Source: Chrysemys picta bellii (Eukaryota > Chordata > Testudines > Emydidae). Taken from it: 64,000 nucleotides of DNA. Below, in pieces: positions 25,501 to 40,500 of the stretch. The position numbers and the translations under genes are program-made. The notes below the pieces were generated by a model. The model searched no databases and was not told where the DNA came from. It saw only the letters and a list, made by a program, of their open reading frames with translations. The stretch spans positions 98,280,264-98,344,263 of the forward strand of contig NC_088797.1 of the NCBI RefSeq assembly GCF_011386835.1, read 5' to 3'. Within the stretch, counting starts at the first letter, position 1, and each line of letters begins with the position of its first letter.

Positions 25501-28500
25501 TGACTTTGGTGGCACAGAGGCAGTGCAATATTTGCTTGCATGCTAGAGTCTCAGTGAGCTATAGATTTGTAAAACTGTAATAATTTAAGAAAATTATACC
25601 CACTTTTTCTGGGACATGTACAAGAAACTAGCTGACTAAGTCATTTACTTATCTATTTAATATATTTATCTTCTGAATTAACTGCTGGAGGGAGAGCGTT
25701 GAATGCTGGGAGGAAGAGGCATAAAGACATTGGAAATGAAGCATCCCACAAGCTGAGCATCATTTTCATCTCTCTCCTTTCCCTTCACCCTATTTCCAGG
25801 CTGTGTCAAAATCCTATCACTTCTTCCTTCATAACATTTCTAAGATCTGATCTTTTTGTTCTGTCTTGCTCAGCGGAAACTCTTGTCAAAGTCCTCATCA
25901 TTTTCAGTCTTGATGATGGCAACCACCTCCTCCACACCCGCATCGCTATTCCCCAGTCTATTCAAACGGCAACTGACAATGGGGAATCCTTACATGTTGT
26001 AGTGCCAATATAGGCAGCTGCACACTGCCTGTTCCCCTGCTTTCTGGATGGGGTCGGGGAAGAAATACTCCAGCATGGAAAGGGGTGGAGTTGGGCAGAC
26101 CACAAAGCATTCTTTCTGATCCACATCTGGTACAGTAGTCTCTTTGGGACTGTTACTGCCAGCATAATTAAGAGCAGTCCTTAGGGTGCTCTAAGTTATG
26201 TCAGTGGTCATTTTGGTGCAGCATTGGGGAAATAGAGCTTTCTTCCCTGCTTTCCTTAGCTGTGCTGACTGTAAATTGGACATAGTTGTGGACTGAGCCC
26301 ATGAGTCTTCTAGCTTCACAGATAATGGGAAAGTTTAAAAAAACCCTCTGGATTTTATTGTGAAAGCATTTCACTTTGAGAAAATTATGGATTTATTTGT
26401 TGATCAGATTCAGTTTTTTATGAGCAGCTTATTGGTTCTATGAACACTTTGTTGAGTCTATTCAACTTGGTATTGATTGCCTTTTGTTGCCACAGCCATA
26501 ATTGAAAACATGTATAGAGATAGATATAGATGTGTGAGTATATATGCTAGTAAGTTTCGAAAGGTTATGGAATCAGTGTCAGCTAAGACACACACACATA
26601 CACACACTCTCTTAACTACAGCTAACTCTATGTATTTCAATAGGATACTTGTCTTAAGGGTTGCAGTGGCCACTCGTATATAAGAAAGAACTGGTTTGGA
26701 TCAGTTACTTTTCCTTTCTCTGCTCTTCTGGAACAATCAAAGGTAATTATAATAAAAACATGTTAAAAACTTCTGTTGTATCAGCACAAACCCTTAAGAG
26801 CTTTTTCTTTTGGTGAAAGCAAGATTTTAAAATGTTTACATTGTCGATAGCAGTGATCTGCATACATTAGAAAGAATAAATTTTTTATCATTATGTAACT
26901 CCTGTGGACTTTACTATTTGTTTGTGAACACAACTAATCTTTCCCTACATAGTCAAGGGAGATCAAAAATGCAATCTAATTTGCAATAGCAATTCCAAGA
27001 CACAAACTTCTTCCAAAATATTTTAATGAGAGCGCTGGTTTTGACTCCATTTGCTACAGCAGTGAAAGTCTGTCTGTTCAGAAACTCCTTTTCCATGCGG
27101 TGAGGGGAAGTAAAAGGCTGAGGGGAAACTGCACTGAAGTTTGCAAGAGCAAAATAGGAAGTTCCAAGGAAAATGGAGGATTCAGCTAGAGCACTCGGCT
27201 AATCTTGGTCAAGGTGTAGACTCTTTTGCTGACCCAAGGAAAATAAGGCCTTGTTATTGCTTGAGGACCTTCCCTTGTTATGGGAAAATGCCATAGTAGT
27301 GACCTAGACAGGAGAGACAGAGTGACTACCTGATCCTACCTATTTTAGAAGCATCTGAGTTCCTACCCACCAGCCAAGAAAGATATAAATTGTGAATAGA
27401 TCTGGGAAGCCCGCTGCTATGGTTTAGAGTACACCACACAATCTTGCTCTGATCCAGAGACTCAGTAATGTTGGGATTCCCTCAGAGACCTTTCCACTCA
27501 GCTTATCCAGAACACCTCATCCATTTCTGGGAGAGGGATAGCTCAGTGGTTTGAGCATTGGCTTGCTAAACCCAGGGTTGTGAGTTCAATCCTCAAGGCG
27601 GGTCACTTAGGGATCAGGAGCAAAATCAGTACTTGGTCCTGCTAGTGAAGGCAGGGAGCTGGACTTGATGACCTTTCAAGGTCCCTTCCAGTTCTAGGAG
27701 ATAGGATATCTCCATTAATTTAAAACATTTCATCTAGTTCTCTGGGATCCAAAAACTTAAACGCCAGCTCGTCACTCAGTTTACTTTAATAGGCAGGTAG
27801 CAGCTCTCTGATGATGCCTAGATGCAGCAGGTTTAGATACCGGGTGATACCACAATTCCAATTCATGTCATGCACCACACAGTTTATAGACATCTTTCCT
27901 AGCTAATAACATCTATACTTCTTGCATATAAAAGCCAATTGCTTTGCAGATAGCATAAGGCAAGCTTATCAGTTCAGGTTGTTTCTACTTACTTTGTTTA
28001 CTAAAAACACACCCACAATAGTTAGTCTAGTTAGTCTGGCTCCTTTTTTATTCACAATAGTTAGTTGTTTCAGAATTACTTGTTGGGACTTGTTCAGCAG
28101 TTACTTGTTCAAGCATGTCATGTCTTAACTTGGGCCTACTCAGGTCAGCTAAGTCAGCCCTACAGTTGGCTCCTAGATCTTCATCCTTTTGCTGTTTTGT
28201 TTACCCTTCCTCCTACTCCATCACTGGTGTGCCTTACCTGTTGAAACAGGTCCCACTGCCTATGAGCAGCCCAACGTTTTATAGGCTTAAGACTGAGTTT
28301 TTTGTAATTAACTAGTCAGTAGTCCTAACTAACATATGTCATGTATTGAGAGTTGGTTTTGCATAGGGTTTTGTGGGGAAAGATTGGGCTAAAGTGTGCT
28401 ATATTATAATTGTATTTGCAATAAAGTTGTTTAACCAGCCATTTTTACAATCTTCTGTTATTTAAACTATTTAAAATGAACTGCACAACTTCTGTATGAT

Positions 28501-31500
28501 TTTTTTCACCCACGCTTTATGTTCCCCTAGCTCCTTAGATTTTAAGCATTGCTGCTATTAGGTTAAGGGTGTTGTTCTAAATTTCCCTGTATATTTTCCT
28601 GGGACTGAAGTCTGCACTCATGGTGTAAGACTTTCCCCAGGTAGAGGCACCATGTGTTCTTTAACTTGATACAGGGTATGACTTCCTTTAGAACCCTACA
28701 AAAGGTTCTCCTGTTTAAAATTTGAGGATTGTTGCCCTTGCCCAGAATCTAGTGAGTGGAATCTCTGTGAAAAAAGCATAAAAATTACATTTATTTCCTT
28801 TTATTGCACATGATATAATTTGAATCATTATGACCTTTATATTTTGTTATAACATCTCTTGCACTGTAGTTTGTTTGTTTTACCTAATATAATAATCTAA
28901 ATATGTTCACAGATCTGTGGTACATTTCAAGTAAATACGCCACCAGTTTTGCTTGGCTACACTTGGAGCAAGCCCTGTGCATCTCATAAAGAAGAGCATT
29001 GTGGACAGAATTTAAAAGAATATACCTTTTTAACCATCTTTGCTACGATTGAACCTCAGCTATCTTCTGTTGAAAATGATTTAGAATCAGATAAGGTTGG
29101 CATTTATACTTAATATGCATCAATGAAGACTTTCAGAGTAGGGTAAATTTGTTTCTTAAAGCAAATGGTAATTCTTTTGGGGTATTTTATATTTTAAAGT
29201 CAGTCTTTGAAATTATATTAACATTGTAACTGTAATTATGATTCTAGTTTGCAGATCATGAAGATGAAACACTTTCGCAAAGAGCATGCATTTTTAAAAA
29301 AAATTGCAAGGCAAAATTTCCAAAAAGAAGAATAATAACCTCTGTTTTTGACAATGAAGGACGAAATATTTTAGTTACAAAATATATTAGGGCACTAAAT
29401 CCACCACAGCTGCTACTAGATATGTATCTTGACGATCCTAATGCAACTTTTGTAAGTATTAGTTTATTTTCTATCATACAGTAAGAAATTCAGAACTGCT
29501 GAAATTAGTCTTTGACATTCCTGAATTACTATTATAATTTACATTTTTTTCTCTGTAGCTAGTATAGAAGTTCATATTTATTACATTAGTAATTCGTGGT
29601 AGCATGACAAGAAACTTAGATTAACTGTAGTTTTATATTTTTGAATAATCCAGAATTGAGATCTGTTCAGTAGATATTTATGACATGTGCACCCTGGTAT
29701 TTACGTATATTCCTATTTCATTTATAGGATCTTATTTCTCAATTTGTGTCTTTAATTCCTTGTGTATCAGATACATTGGATGAAAATGCTGATGTTGATG
29801 TTTGGATGACATCAGAGGTAATAATCCTATATTAAATAATAGATGTAGATGAGTTAATAGATTGTTGAAGTAATCTGTTTTACGTGCATTAAAATTCTGC
29901 ATGAAAAATATTTTGGTTTACAGAGCAAAAAGCCAAATCTTGACTGCTTGTCAACCACAGATTAAGCCTAATGTCATCTCTTAGCCCAGTCAAATCCATA
30001 AAAAGGGGAATGAGCTCTCAGGAAACTTCACAAGCTGAATCATGTGGATTTTGTGAGAAATCCTCCCTCAGTGAGTAGGGTGGGAGTAGGGGGGGTTTAC
30101 ATAGGAGGCAAGGCTGTCTCCAAAACCTTCAGATTCCAGATATACCCATGTTATCTCTGTGTCCCTCTTCCACCAAAAGACAGCTTTCTGAGGAGTGTGC
30201 TGTCATTGGCAATCTCCTTGGCTTCCGCTCTGCATTTTATGACTAGATGGGGAGATGACAGCATAGAATTTCTAGTAAATAGCTTATTCTTTACCATTTT
30301 GCTTTTAGCATTGCATCAATTTGGCTATTGGAAATAAAGGAGAGCATGCAGTGCTTCTGTGTAACTACCTTCTTTATTTTGGGAAAAAAGCATGGGTGCT
30401 GTTGGGAACATCAGTGTTAGAAGTAAGTGCCATAATTTAGAAAATGTTTAAATCTTCATTGATTTCATCCCCCACGACAGCATAAACAGTGTAATGTGCT
30501 AAAGAGAATAAAATATGTAGTCAATAACATACCAAGACAAATATATTGGAAAATCAGGATTGCCATGCCATATCAGACCAATGGTGCATCTAGTCCAACA
30601 TCCTGTCTTCCACAGTGGCCAGTACCACTTGCTAAGAGGAAGGTGCATTAAACCCCATTGTGGACAATTATGGAGTTGTTTTCCTTAATGGACATTTCTT
30701 CCTACCTCCCCATTAGTTAGAGATTGGTTTGCAGCCTGGATGATTTCATCATCTAAGTAAATGTTTAATCTTCTGAGAATCCTACTAGGCTCTTGGCTTC
30801 AATGACATCGGTGAAAATAAGTTCCACAGCTTAATTATGTGTTATGTAAAAGTATTTATTTAATCAGTTTTAAATTTGTTGCTTTTCATTTTCACTGAAT
30901 GTCCCCATATTCTTATGATTAGAAGAATTAAATATGACACCACCTAGTTTGCCTTCTCTATTACATTTGCTGTTTTACATATCTCTAGTGTGTCCTCTTA
31001 TTCATCTTCTCTTTAAACAGCCCCATTTTTTTCAGTCTCTCCTAATCTGGTCACAGCTTTCATATTTGAAATCAAAGTGAATATCTATGTGAGTGAGGCT
31101 TGTAAGATTAGGCCCTATTTTCAAAAGATAGAGAAATATTCATGAGGCAGCATCGGGTAAACTTGCCCTTGCTGCACTTTCAATAAACAGAAGACTACAA
31201 TCTGTTGTGATGTCAGTCTGGCACCTTCCACTAAAGAAAAATAAACTATTTGTAAAAGGCTGAGGAAAAGTAAATATTGGAAGCTCATTTTACTTTCTTC
31301 ATTGGAATTGCGTATATATATAAAATTGATGACATCTACTTTTTGTTGGTAGGGGAAAGTGGCATATGTATTAACTCATGAAAATGAAGAATATTTCCTT
31401 TGGAATCCCTTGAATGGACAGTGTTATAAACAGTTTGATACATTTTGTCCCCTACAAAGTGTTGACTGCTTAATCAATAGGGAAAACGTAAGTATGTAAA

Positions 31501-34500
31501 ATTAAACCAAACGAGACAAGGAATAGTGTCATGTTAGTTATAGACAAAGTATTAGGCCATATTTTAAAGGATCAAATAAAGTAATGTAGAATTTACAAAG
31601 AATAGGATTCAGAATATTTATATGATTTTAGAGACAGCAAAACTTTGCTGCTTTGCTAGCTAACTAGTATTCAGTATGTTACTACTGTATAGAAACTAAT
31701 AAGGTTCTACTCAGGTCTTTAGATGCTGTCTAGTATTTTAGTATGACTGAATCTGTGAGATCGCCAACATTTTGTTATGATTCTGCATCATATGTTTCAT
31801 CTGCACCACCTTCCACAATGGTGGTGGAGAATAGGATATTTTAATTATGTGTCATCTCTTTAAATTTTCAGTAATTAAATAGAGAGGAAGAAATATTACT
31901 ACCATGATAAACCATGGGATAAGAACAACTTCAGATACTGTACATAGTAGTTTATAAAGCAGTTTGCAGACTATTACATGAAAATGTATTGTTTCTTTAA
32001 GAGCATTATTTTTATTTTATTTTGGAATATGCTAAACACTTCAGATCTGTACTGCAGATCTTTAAAGTATGGGTCTGATCTTGCAGAGTTCTTAATGCCC
32101 TAAAATCTTGACTTCAGCGAGAGTCAAGAGCACTTAGCATCTCAAGTAATACCCGTTGCAGGAATGGGTTCTTCAGTAGTTCCTCTGCACCATAAAGACA
32201 GCAATGTTTTTGGTCCATAGGTTAGGACTACAGCTGAACATGAGGAAATCCATTCTGAGATTGGTGCGAAGTATAGAGTTCACAGAGGCCTCCCTAGATG
32301 CAGTATCAGCCAGAGCTTTTTACCTTCCCATGGACAGGTTCATGACATTAACAAACCTTGTATCAAAAATTCAAATCAGTCCACAGACATCAACAAAAAA
32401 TTGCCTTCAGTTAGTCGGACACATGGCAGCTTGTACCTTTGTGACTCAACATGTCATGTTATGCCTTGTTGCTTCCCTGGCTCAGAACAGTTCATATCTC
32501 AAACAAACAGCCTGAAAAAGCTGGTGTCAGTCCCTCATCAAGTAGAAGACTCTCTCAATTGGTGGAAAGACCCGGACAACGTCTATACAGATGTGCCATT
32601 CATCCAACCTTCCCCTTCCATCAGCATAATGACAGATGCATCTCTGGTGGCCAAATTTAGGGATCCACACCATTCAGGGCAAATGATCTACCCATGGTTA
32701 CTCCTCAACCTCCTGGAGCTGAGGGCAGTTAGGAATGCCAGTAACCATTTCCTGCCGATCCATAAAAATCATGACAGACAATGTAGCCTGCATGTTTTAT
32801 ATCAACTGACAACTTGTGTGTGTGGAGAGAGATCCCCTTCTCTTTTTGCCAAAGCAATAAAGCTATGGAGCTGATGCGTAGCCAGCTGCATCCTAATCTT
32901 GGCAGCTTAATTACTGGGTATACAAAATACTATGGGTGATGACCTCAGCAGGCAGTTCTCCCAGAATTACAAATGGGAGTTGGATTCTCAGACTCTCAAG
33001 CACATTTTTCTGAAGTGAATCTCTTTGCCATCGTTACCAACAGAAATTGCAAACAGTTTTGCTTCGGGGGTGGGTTATAGGTCCTCCCTGACTGGGGGAG
33101 GTGCTTTCCTTGTTCTGTGGACAAGAGGCCTTCTCTGTGTACTTCCTCCAATGCCTTTGATTTTGAAAGTGGTAAATAAGATCAAGCAAGACAAAGTCAA
33201 GATAATGTTGTTAAATCCAATATTCCCACACAGGGCTGGTACCCTTTGCCTTGCCGTTTGTCTGGCGATGAGCCTTCCATCCGTTCCCAGCCTTCTCTCT
33301 CTTGATGCTGGGCAGACTCTCCATCCTAACCTGGGAATTCTTTGCCTCAAGGCTTCGTTACTCAGTGGTTCACAGGAGTACAGACCTCCTGTTCTGCAGA
33401 GGTACAGAAGATGTTCTTAAATAGGAGGAAAAGGTCTACATGAAATACTTACTTGTAAAAGTGGAAAAGGTTTCCCCACGGGTATATTCAGCGACATCTT
33501 TGGTCTGTTTCTTCTTCATTCTCTGGTGTCCTTGACTGTCTACTGGAATCCAAAAAGTCCAGGATTATATGAGTTCCCTGAGGGTCCACCTGCTATCTAT
33601 AACAGCCTTTCATTCCTTGGTTGAGGGATTCTCAGTTTGCTCAGCCCACCACTGCAAGATTCATTAAATGATTAAGAAATATTTTCATTCACATTAGAGA
33701 ACCTATCCTTGTATGGGATTTAAACTTTAAACTTTTTACTCCGATGTCTTATGAAACTCCCTTTAAAAGCGATGGCCACTTATTCCCTCCTTCATCTATC
33801 CATGAAAACAACCTTGTTGGGGACTATCACTTCTGCTAAAACAATTGAGGAACTGGGAGTTTTAATGGCAGACCCTCGCATTACAATGTTTTTCAAGGTC
33901 AAAGTTTCATGTCCACTTCCAAAATTTTTACCTGTTATCATCTGAATTTCATATCATTTAGGTTATACATTTCCCAATTTTCTTCCCAAAACCACACCAG
34001 ACCAGGGAAGATGCTGCCTTCCATATCTTAGATGTCAGGAGGGAGCTAGCCTTTTATTTGGACAGAACCAGATCATTCAGAAAATCTCCAAGACTGTGTC
34101 AATTGCTGACAGGTCCAAAGGGTCCACAATTTCCACCCAGAGGCTCTCTAGGTGGATTTTTGAATGTATTATTTCTTGCTATGAATCTGACGATTTACAA
34201 CCTCCCTCTATGGTATTGGCCAACACCATGAGATTACTTTCTACTTTTATGGCATTACTCAAAAATGTTCACATTTTTGAGATCTGCAAAGCTGCAAATT
34301 GGTTTTTAGTACATATATTCTCCAAGCACTATATGTTGGTTCATTCTTCTAGATCAGATGCTCCTCTTGGGAACACAGTTTTGTTTTTAGAATTAGACTC
34401 AGCTCTGAAACTCACTTCTTCTGTGGAGGATACTGCTCGGAAGTCACCTGAAGTCAAGGATGCATTACTCAGAGAAGAAGGAAGGTTACTCAGCTTGTGC

Positions 34501-37500
34501 AGTAACTGGAGTTCTTTGAGATGTGTGTTCTGTGGGTGCTCCACTACCCCCTCTCTTTCCCTTCTGCTTTGGCGTTTCCTCTGAGGGACTTAGTGGTGGA
34601 GAAGGAACTGAAGATGGCTCTCCCACACAGTCCTACATATCCTCTGTGCAAGGCACAAGGACATGTAGGGCACATGGGTGGGGTGAATGGGGACTACTAG
34701 CAAAAATCTCCAGTCAAAGGCTCATGGGGTGAAGGCATAACTGAAGTGGAGCACCCACAAGGACACACATCTTGAAGAATTCCAGTTACTGCATAGCATA
34801 AGTAGCCTTTCCTTTTTCACACTTTCCTCTCATACCTTGAGTCCTGAGGAATCATAGAATCATAGACTTTAAGGTCAGAAGGGACCATTATGATCATCTA
34901 ATCTGACCTCCTGCACAACACAGGCCACAAAATCTCACCCACCCACTCCTGTATCAAACCTATGTCTGAGCCATTGAAGTCCTCAAATCATGGTTTAAAG
35001 ACTTCAAGGTGCAGAGAATCTTCCAGCAAGTGACCCGTGCCCCACGCTGCAGAGGAAGGCGAAAAACCCCCAGGGCCTCTGCCAATCTGCCCTGGAGGAA
35101 AATTCCTTCCCAACCCCAGATATGGCAATCAGCTCAACCCTGAGCATGTGGGCAAGACTCACCAGCCAGACATCCAGTAAAGAATTCTCTGTAGTAACTC
35201 AGATCCCACCCCATCTAACATCCCATCACAGGCCATTGACCATATTTACCGCTAATAGTCAAAGACCAATTTATTGCCAAAATTAGGCTATCCCATCATA
35301 CCATCCCCTCCATAAACTTATCAAGCTTAGTCTTGAAGCCAGATAAGTCTTTTGCCCCCACTGCTCCTCTTGGAAGGCTGTTCCAGAACTTCACTCCTCT
35401 TAGAAACCTTCATCTAATTTCAAGTCTAAACCTTCTGATGGCCAGTTTATATCCATTTGTTCTTGTGTCCACATTGGTACTGAACTTAAATCATTCCTCT
35501 CCCTCCCTGGTATTTATTCCTCTGATATATTTATAGAGAGCAATCGTATCTCCCCTCAGCCTTCTTTTGGTTAGGCTAAACAAGCCGAGCTCTTTGAGTC
35601 TCCTTTCATAAGACAGGTTTTCCATTCCTCGGATCATCCAAGTAGCCCTAAGGTGATTTGTAGTAGAGAAGGAGCTGGAGAGGCAGTTGGTCCGCACTGC
35701 CCCTTGTGCCCTCAGTTCAGAGCACAGGATGCAGTTGAAGACCAATAGACACTGCTAGTGAAAAAAGCTTCTGGTCTCAGGCTCATGGAGTGCATGCGCA
35801 CGCACACACAGTGGAATACCAATAGGAACCACATGTCTCAAAGAACTCCAGTTACTGTTAGATTAGTAATCTTCCTTTTTCCATTTGACTTCTTTGGGAG
35901 TTCCCCATAGGGATGACTTGCAGGTTCAGGCCCTATGTTTGTATTAGTGAAATGTTAGCCAAAACTACAGGTGGTTAAGCCTGATCCTCTTCAGTTGGCA
36001 GTACAAGTGCAATTGCTTCCCTCCATCATACTATATAATGGCATTCCTCTGACTTCTTATATACTTGTATTGGTATTAAAGGAAAACATTTAAAAGTATG
36101 TTTCACATCTTTTAATTTAAAACAATTTTTGTAGATTGATTGCCACATTTTATACTACTGTTTTGACAGGTCTGGTTCAATACACAGCAAAACAGTTCAC
36201 CAATGTGCGTAAGTTTTGAAATTTCAAAGGAAGGTTTTTGGAGGCAATTTCTACCATACAATTTTCAATGCATAAAAACACAAACTGTACAGGTAACTCC
36301 TCCAATTTTCAAAGTTTATCTGTCTGATATGAATTATAGTAATTATCATTTGTTATGTTTGTTTCAAAAGATCATCATTGTTAATAAGTTTCTGTAAAAA
36401 GCGGGCAGTAATTGCTTGAATAGCCCACTATTGTAAGCAGCTGTAAATCCTGCTGGGAAAAGGTTAAAAGGGTTGGCTATGCTGATTTAGAGGCAGGTGG
36501 CTAGTTCCTGAATATAATGGATTTGTGAGTGACTCTATGAGGAAAGATGTGTGTGGAGCAGTCTTGAAGGAGCAGTCAAGCCTGCAGAGAAGGTTTGAAT
36601 TGAACCATATCACCTTATTGTTATAAGAGCTAAACAAAGTAGGTTGGGAAAGGTGCCAACTCTATTTTCATTAAGATAGTAAAAGTTAATGGGTAGATCG
36701 TTGACTACTGCTGAGGGGATTACACAGTGCAAATTAGATGTTGTGGAAGGCCTATATGTGTGTGTGCCAAGATGACATAAAGATCATCTTTGCACTGCCC
36801 TGATTATGGGGCTGTTATGTGCAAGAACAATCTTCACGCATAAATTAGAGCAACCAGAGAATTGGTCTAATTGACGTGGCTGTTAACAGCCCCAATGGGG
36901 CCAAAATCACAGCTCGGGATTGAAGCAGTATGTGCGTGTCCCTATCATGGCCCCTTCCCTCCACGCGCACCCTCTGTGTGTGCAGCTGGGTAGCATAGGA
37001 ACCTCTGGGACACTGGGATGATCCTCAGAGGGCCAATTGTGTTTACTCTATGTACATATTCCACTGACAATGTGTGCAAAGTAGCTGCACTTCATTTGAG
37101 GATCTGGCCAAATGTCTTGTTATATCTTAACTTCCTATCAAGTATACATCTATCTCTTTCAGCCAAAAGAAATACTTTACACCCCTACTAATGGAAGCAT
37201 GGTAGAAGAACTACGGAACAGGTAGGGATCTTTTTGAATACTAAAAGCATGTGACCATAGTGGAAGTTGGGGATGCTCAGCTTCTTGGGAAACCAGGTCA
37301 ACAGTCCATTACTTGTCTACCACAAATTTATCTTTTCAGACTGGCCTGCTAGTGGAATTGCTGAAGTATATTAATTCTATGTATACTAGCGATGTTTATC
37401 GAAAAGAAGCGTTAAAGTTTTAGGTCCAGATCATGAAAAATAAATGCTTTAAAAGGTCACAGGGAATTTTGTTAATCATGTTTCATTACTTAAATTTATT

Positions 37501-40500
37501 TATAAATAGGGCTGTCAGTTAACTCACGCGATAAACTCAAAAAAGTTAATCACGGTTAAAAAATTAATCACGATTAATCGCACTGTTAAACAATAGAATC
37601 CCAATTGAAATTTATTAAATATTTTTGGATGTTTTTCTACATTTTCAAATATATTGACTTCAGTTACAACACAGAATACGAAGTGTACAGTGCTCACTTT
37701 ATATTTTTTTATTACAAATATTTGCACTGTAAAAATGATAAACAAAAGAAACAGTATTTTTCAGTTCACCTCAAACAAGTCCTGTAGTGCAATCTCTTTA
37801 TCGTGAAAGTGCAACTTACAAATGTAGATTTTTTTTTGTTACATAACTGCACTCAAAAACAAAACAGTGTAAAACTTTAGAGCCTACAAGTCTGCTCAGT
37901 CCTACTTCTCATTCAGCTAATCGCTAAGACAAACAAGTTTATTTACATTTACAGGAGATCATGCTGCCCGCTTCTTGTTTACAGTGTCACCTGAAAGTGA
38001 GAATATTTGCATGGCACTTTTGAAACTAGCATTGCAAGGCATTTACATGCCAGATATGCTAAACATTTGTATGTCGCTTCATGCTTTGGCCACCATTCCA
38101 GAGGACATGCTTCCATGCTGATGACGCTTGTTAAAAAAAATGCCTTAATTAAATTTGTGACTGAATTCCTTGAGGGAGAATTGTATCCCTCCTGCTCTGT
38201 TTTATGCACATTCTGCCACATATTGCATGTTATAGCACTCTCGGATGATGATCCAGAACATGTTGTTTGTTTTAAGAGCACTTTCACCTCAGATTTGACA
38301 AAATGCGAAGAAGGTACCAATGTGAGATTTCTAAGGATAGATACAGCACTCGACACAAGGTTTATGAATCTGAAGTGCCTTCCAGAATTTGAGAGGGACG
38401 AGTTGTGGAGCACGCTATCAGATGTCTTAAAAGAGCAACACTCTCATGCGGAAACTACAGAACCTGAACCACCAAACAAGAAAAATCAACCTTCTGCTGG
38501 TAGCATCTGACTCATGATATGAAAATGAACATGCATTTGTCCACACTGCTTTGGATTGTTATCAAGCAGAACCCGTCATCGGCATGGATGCATGTCCTCT
38601 GGAATGGTGGCCAAAGCATGGAGGGACATATGAATCTTTAGCGCATCTGGCACGTAAATATCTTGCGATGCCAGTGCCATGCGAACACCTGTTTTCACGT
38701 TCAGGTGACATTGTAAACAGGAAGCGGGCAGCATTATCTCCCGCAAATATAAACAAATTTGTTTGTCTGAGCGATTTGCTGAACAAGAAGTAGGATTGAG
38801 TGGACTAGTAGGTTCTAAAGTTTTACATTGTTTTATTTCTGAATGCAGGTTTTTTGTACATAATTCTACATTTGTAAGTTCAACTTTCATGATAAAGAAT
38901 TTCCATTATAGTACTTCTAATAGGGGAATTGAAAAATACTATTTCTTTTGTTTGTTTACAGTGCAAATATTTGTAATCAAAAATAAATATAAAGTGAGCA
39001 CAGTATATTTTGTATTTTGTGTTGTAATAAAAATTAATATATTTGAAAATGTAGAAAACATCCAAAAATATTTAAATAAATTGTATTCTATTATTGTTTA
39101 ACAGTGCGATTAATTGCACAATTAACCGCGATTAATTTTTTTTATCACACGATTAATCACAATTTTTTTAATTGCTTGACAGCCCTATTTATAAAGATTT
39201 TGTAACTTTTATCACAGGATCGAAAAGACCTTAAAAAGTAAAATAATGGAATGGCGATTTCAGCAACCAACTCGGTGGCATCGACAGTGTACTGCTCTTC
39301 TACGACAAATTCTTCCCAAGCTAGAATTAAGAAATCGGATCTTTGTTACAGACAAAGAAGAAAATGAATTGGAAAGTTTACTGGAACATTATTGGGTTAG
39401 TATTTACATTATAAACAATTAAATTTTATAATTTAAATTATAAACAATATTAAGAGAGATTAATTTAAAACTGAGTATGTGTAGTATAAAGAAGGTAATG
39501 TGTATAAATAGCTGCAGCACTGAATACAGAAGCTCACTCATGATCAAACATATTTTAATACTGCTTTATTTTGATATAAGTAAGGAAATAACGACTAGCT
39601 ATATAAAAAAGGAACAAAAATAACTTTAAAATGCTCAAAATAAGAACCACAGACATACATTTCTGTAAGTTGACATAGAATATGTAAAACAGTTTTTGCC
39701 AGAATGCATCTTATAATAAATCTCACATTTTGGAAATTATTTCCTGATATTTCTTTTCATAATGTCACCCTTTTGGTTTCATGTTTTAGAACAACAAATA
39801 CAATTTTTTTCCATCTTTGCTGTTTACATCTTTCAGATATGTTAAGATGGTTATTTAGTTTCCCACTCATTAGTTATCATTTAGACGGATTGTACGAGTT
39901 ATTCTTCTTCAAGCGATGATGGTCCCTATCTGTATTCGACACATGGGTGCACTTGCATGCCATGTGCCTGAGTCCGGAAGTGTTCTTAGCAGTGTCCGTT
40001 GACCTGCAAGTGCATAGTGCATCTTCTTGAGCTTCCAGCTTAAGAGTATAAGAGGTAGTGCAGGTCGACAGCTCTTCAGTTCTCTTTTACTGCTGCATGG
40101 CCTGAGTTGGAACCCCGTTCCTTCGCACTTTTAGTTTGCTAAAAGAGTGACTTACTTTGTAAATAGTTTGTCTTAGTGATAGTTAGCTAAGTTAAGTTTT
40201 AGTGTAAACGGAAGCCGGACCAGGGCAAGGCCTTCAAGGTGACATGCATGTGGGACGCCAGCAACCATTTCCTCCCCGGGGACAGCTTCACCCAATTTGC
40301 CAACTGTAGGTTCATCCACTGGGCCCGGCTCAACTGCGTCCCGCTGAACGGAGCCGTCCACCATGGGAATCAGGACAAGTGATGCAGGAAGTGCGCCTAT
40401 GCCAACAAGACACTACCCCACATCTTGTGTAGCTGCAAGCCCCATTCCAGAGCCTGGCAACTGCGACACAACGCCATCCAAGATCGCCTAGTCAGAGCCA

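Noticed and set aside
27531..27605. tRNA gene
   Set aside because: Only the tRNA-like head of a SINE; no proper acceptor and T stems, and the SINE body follows.
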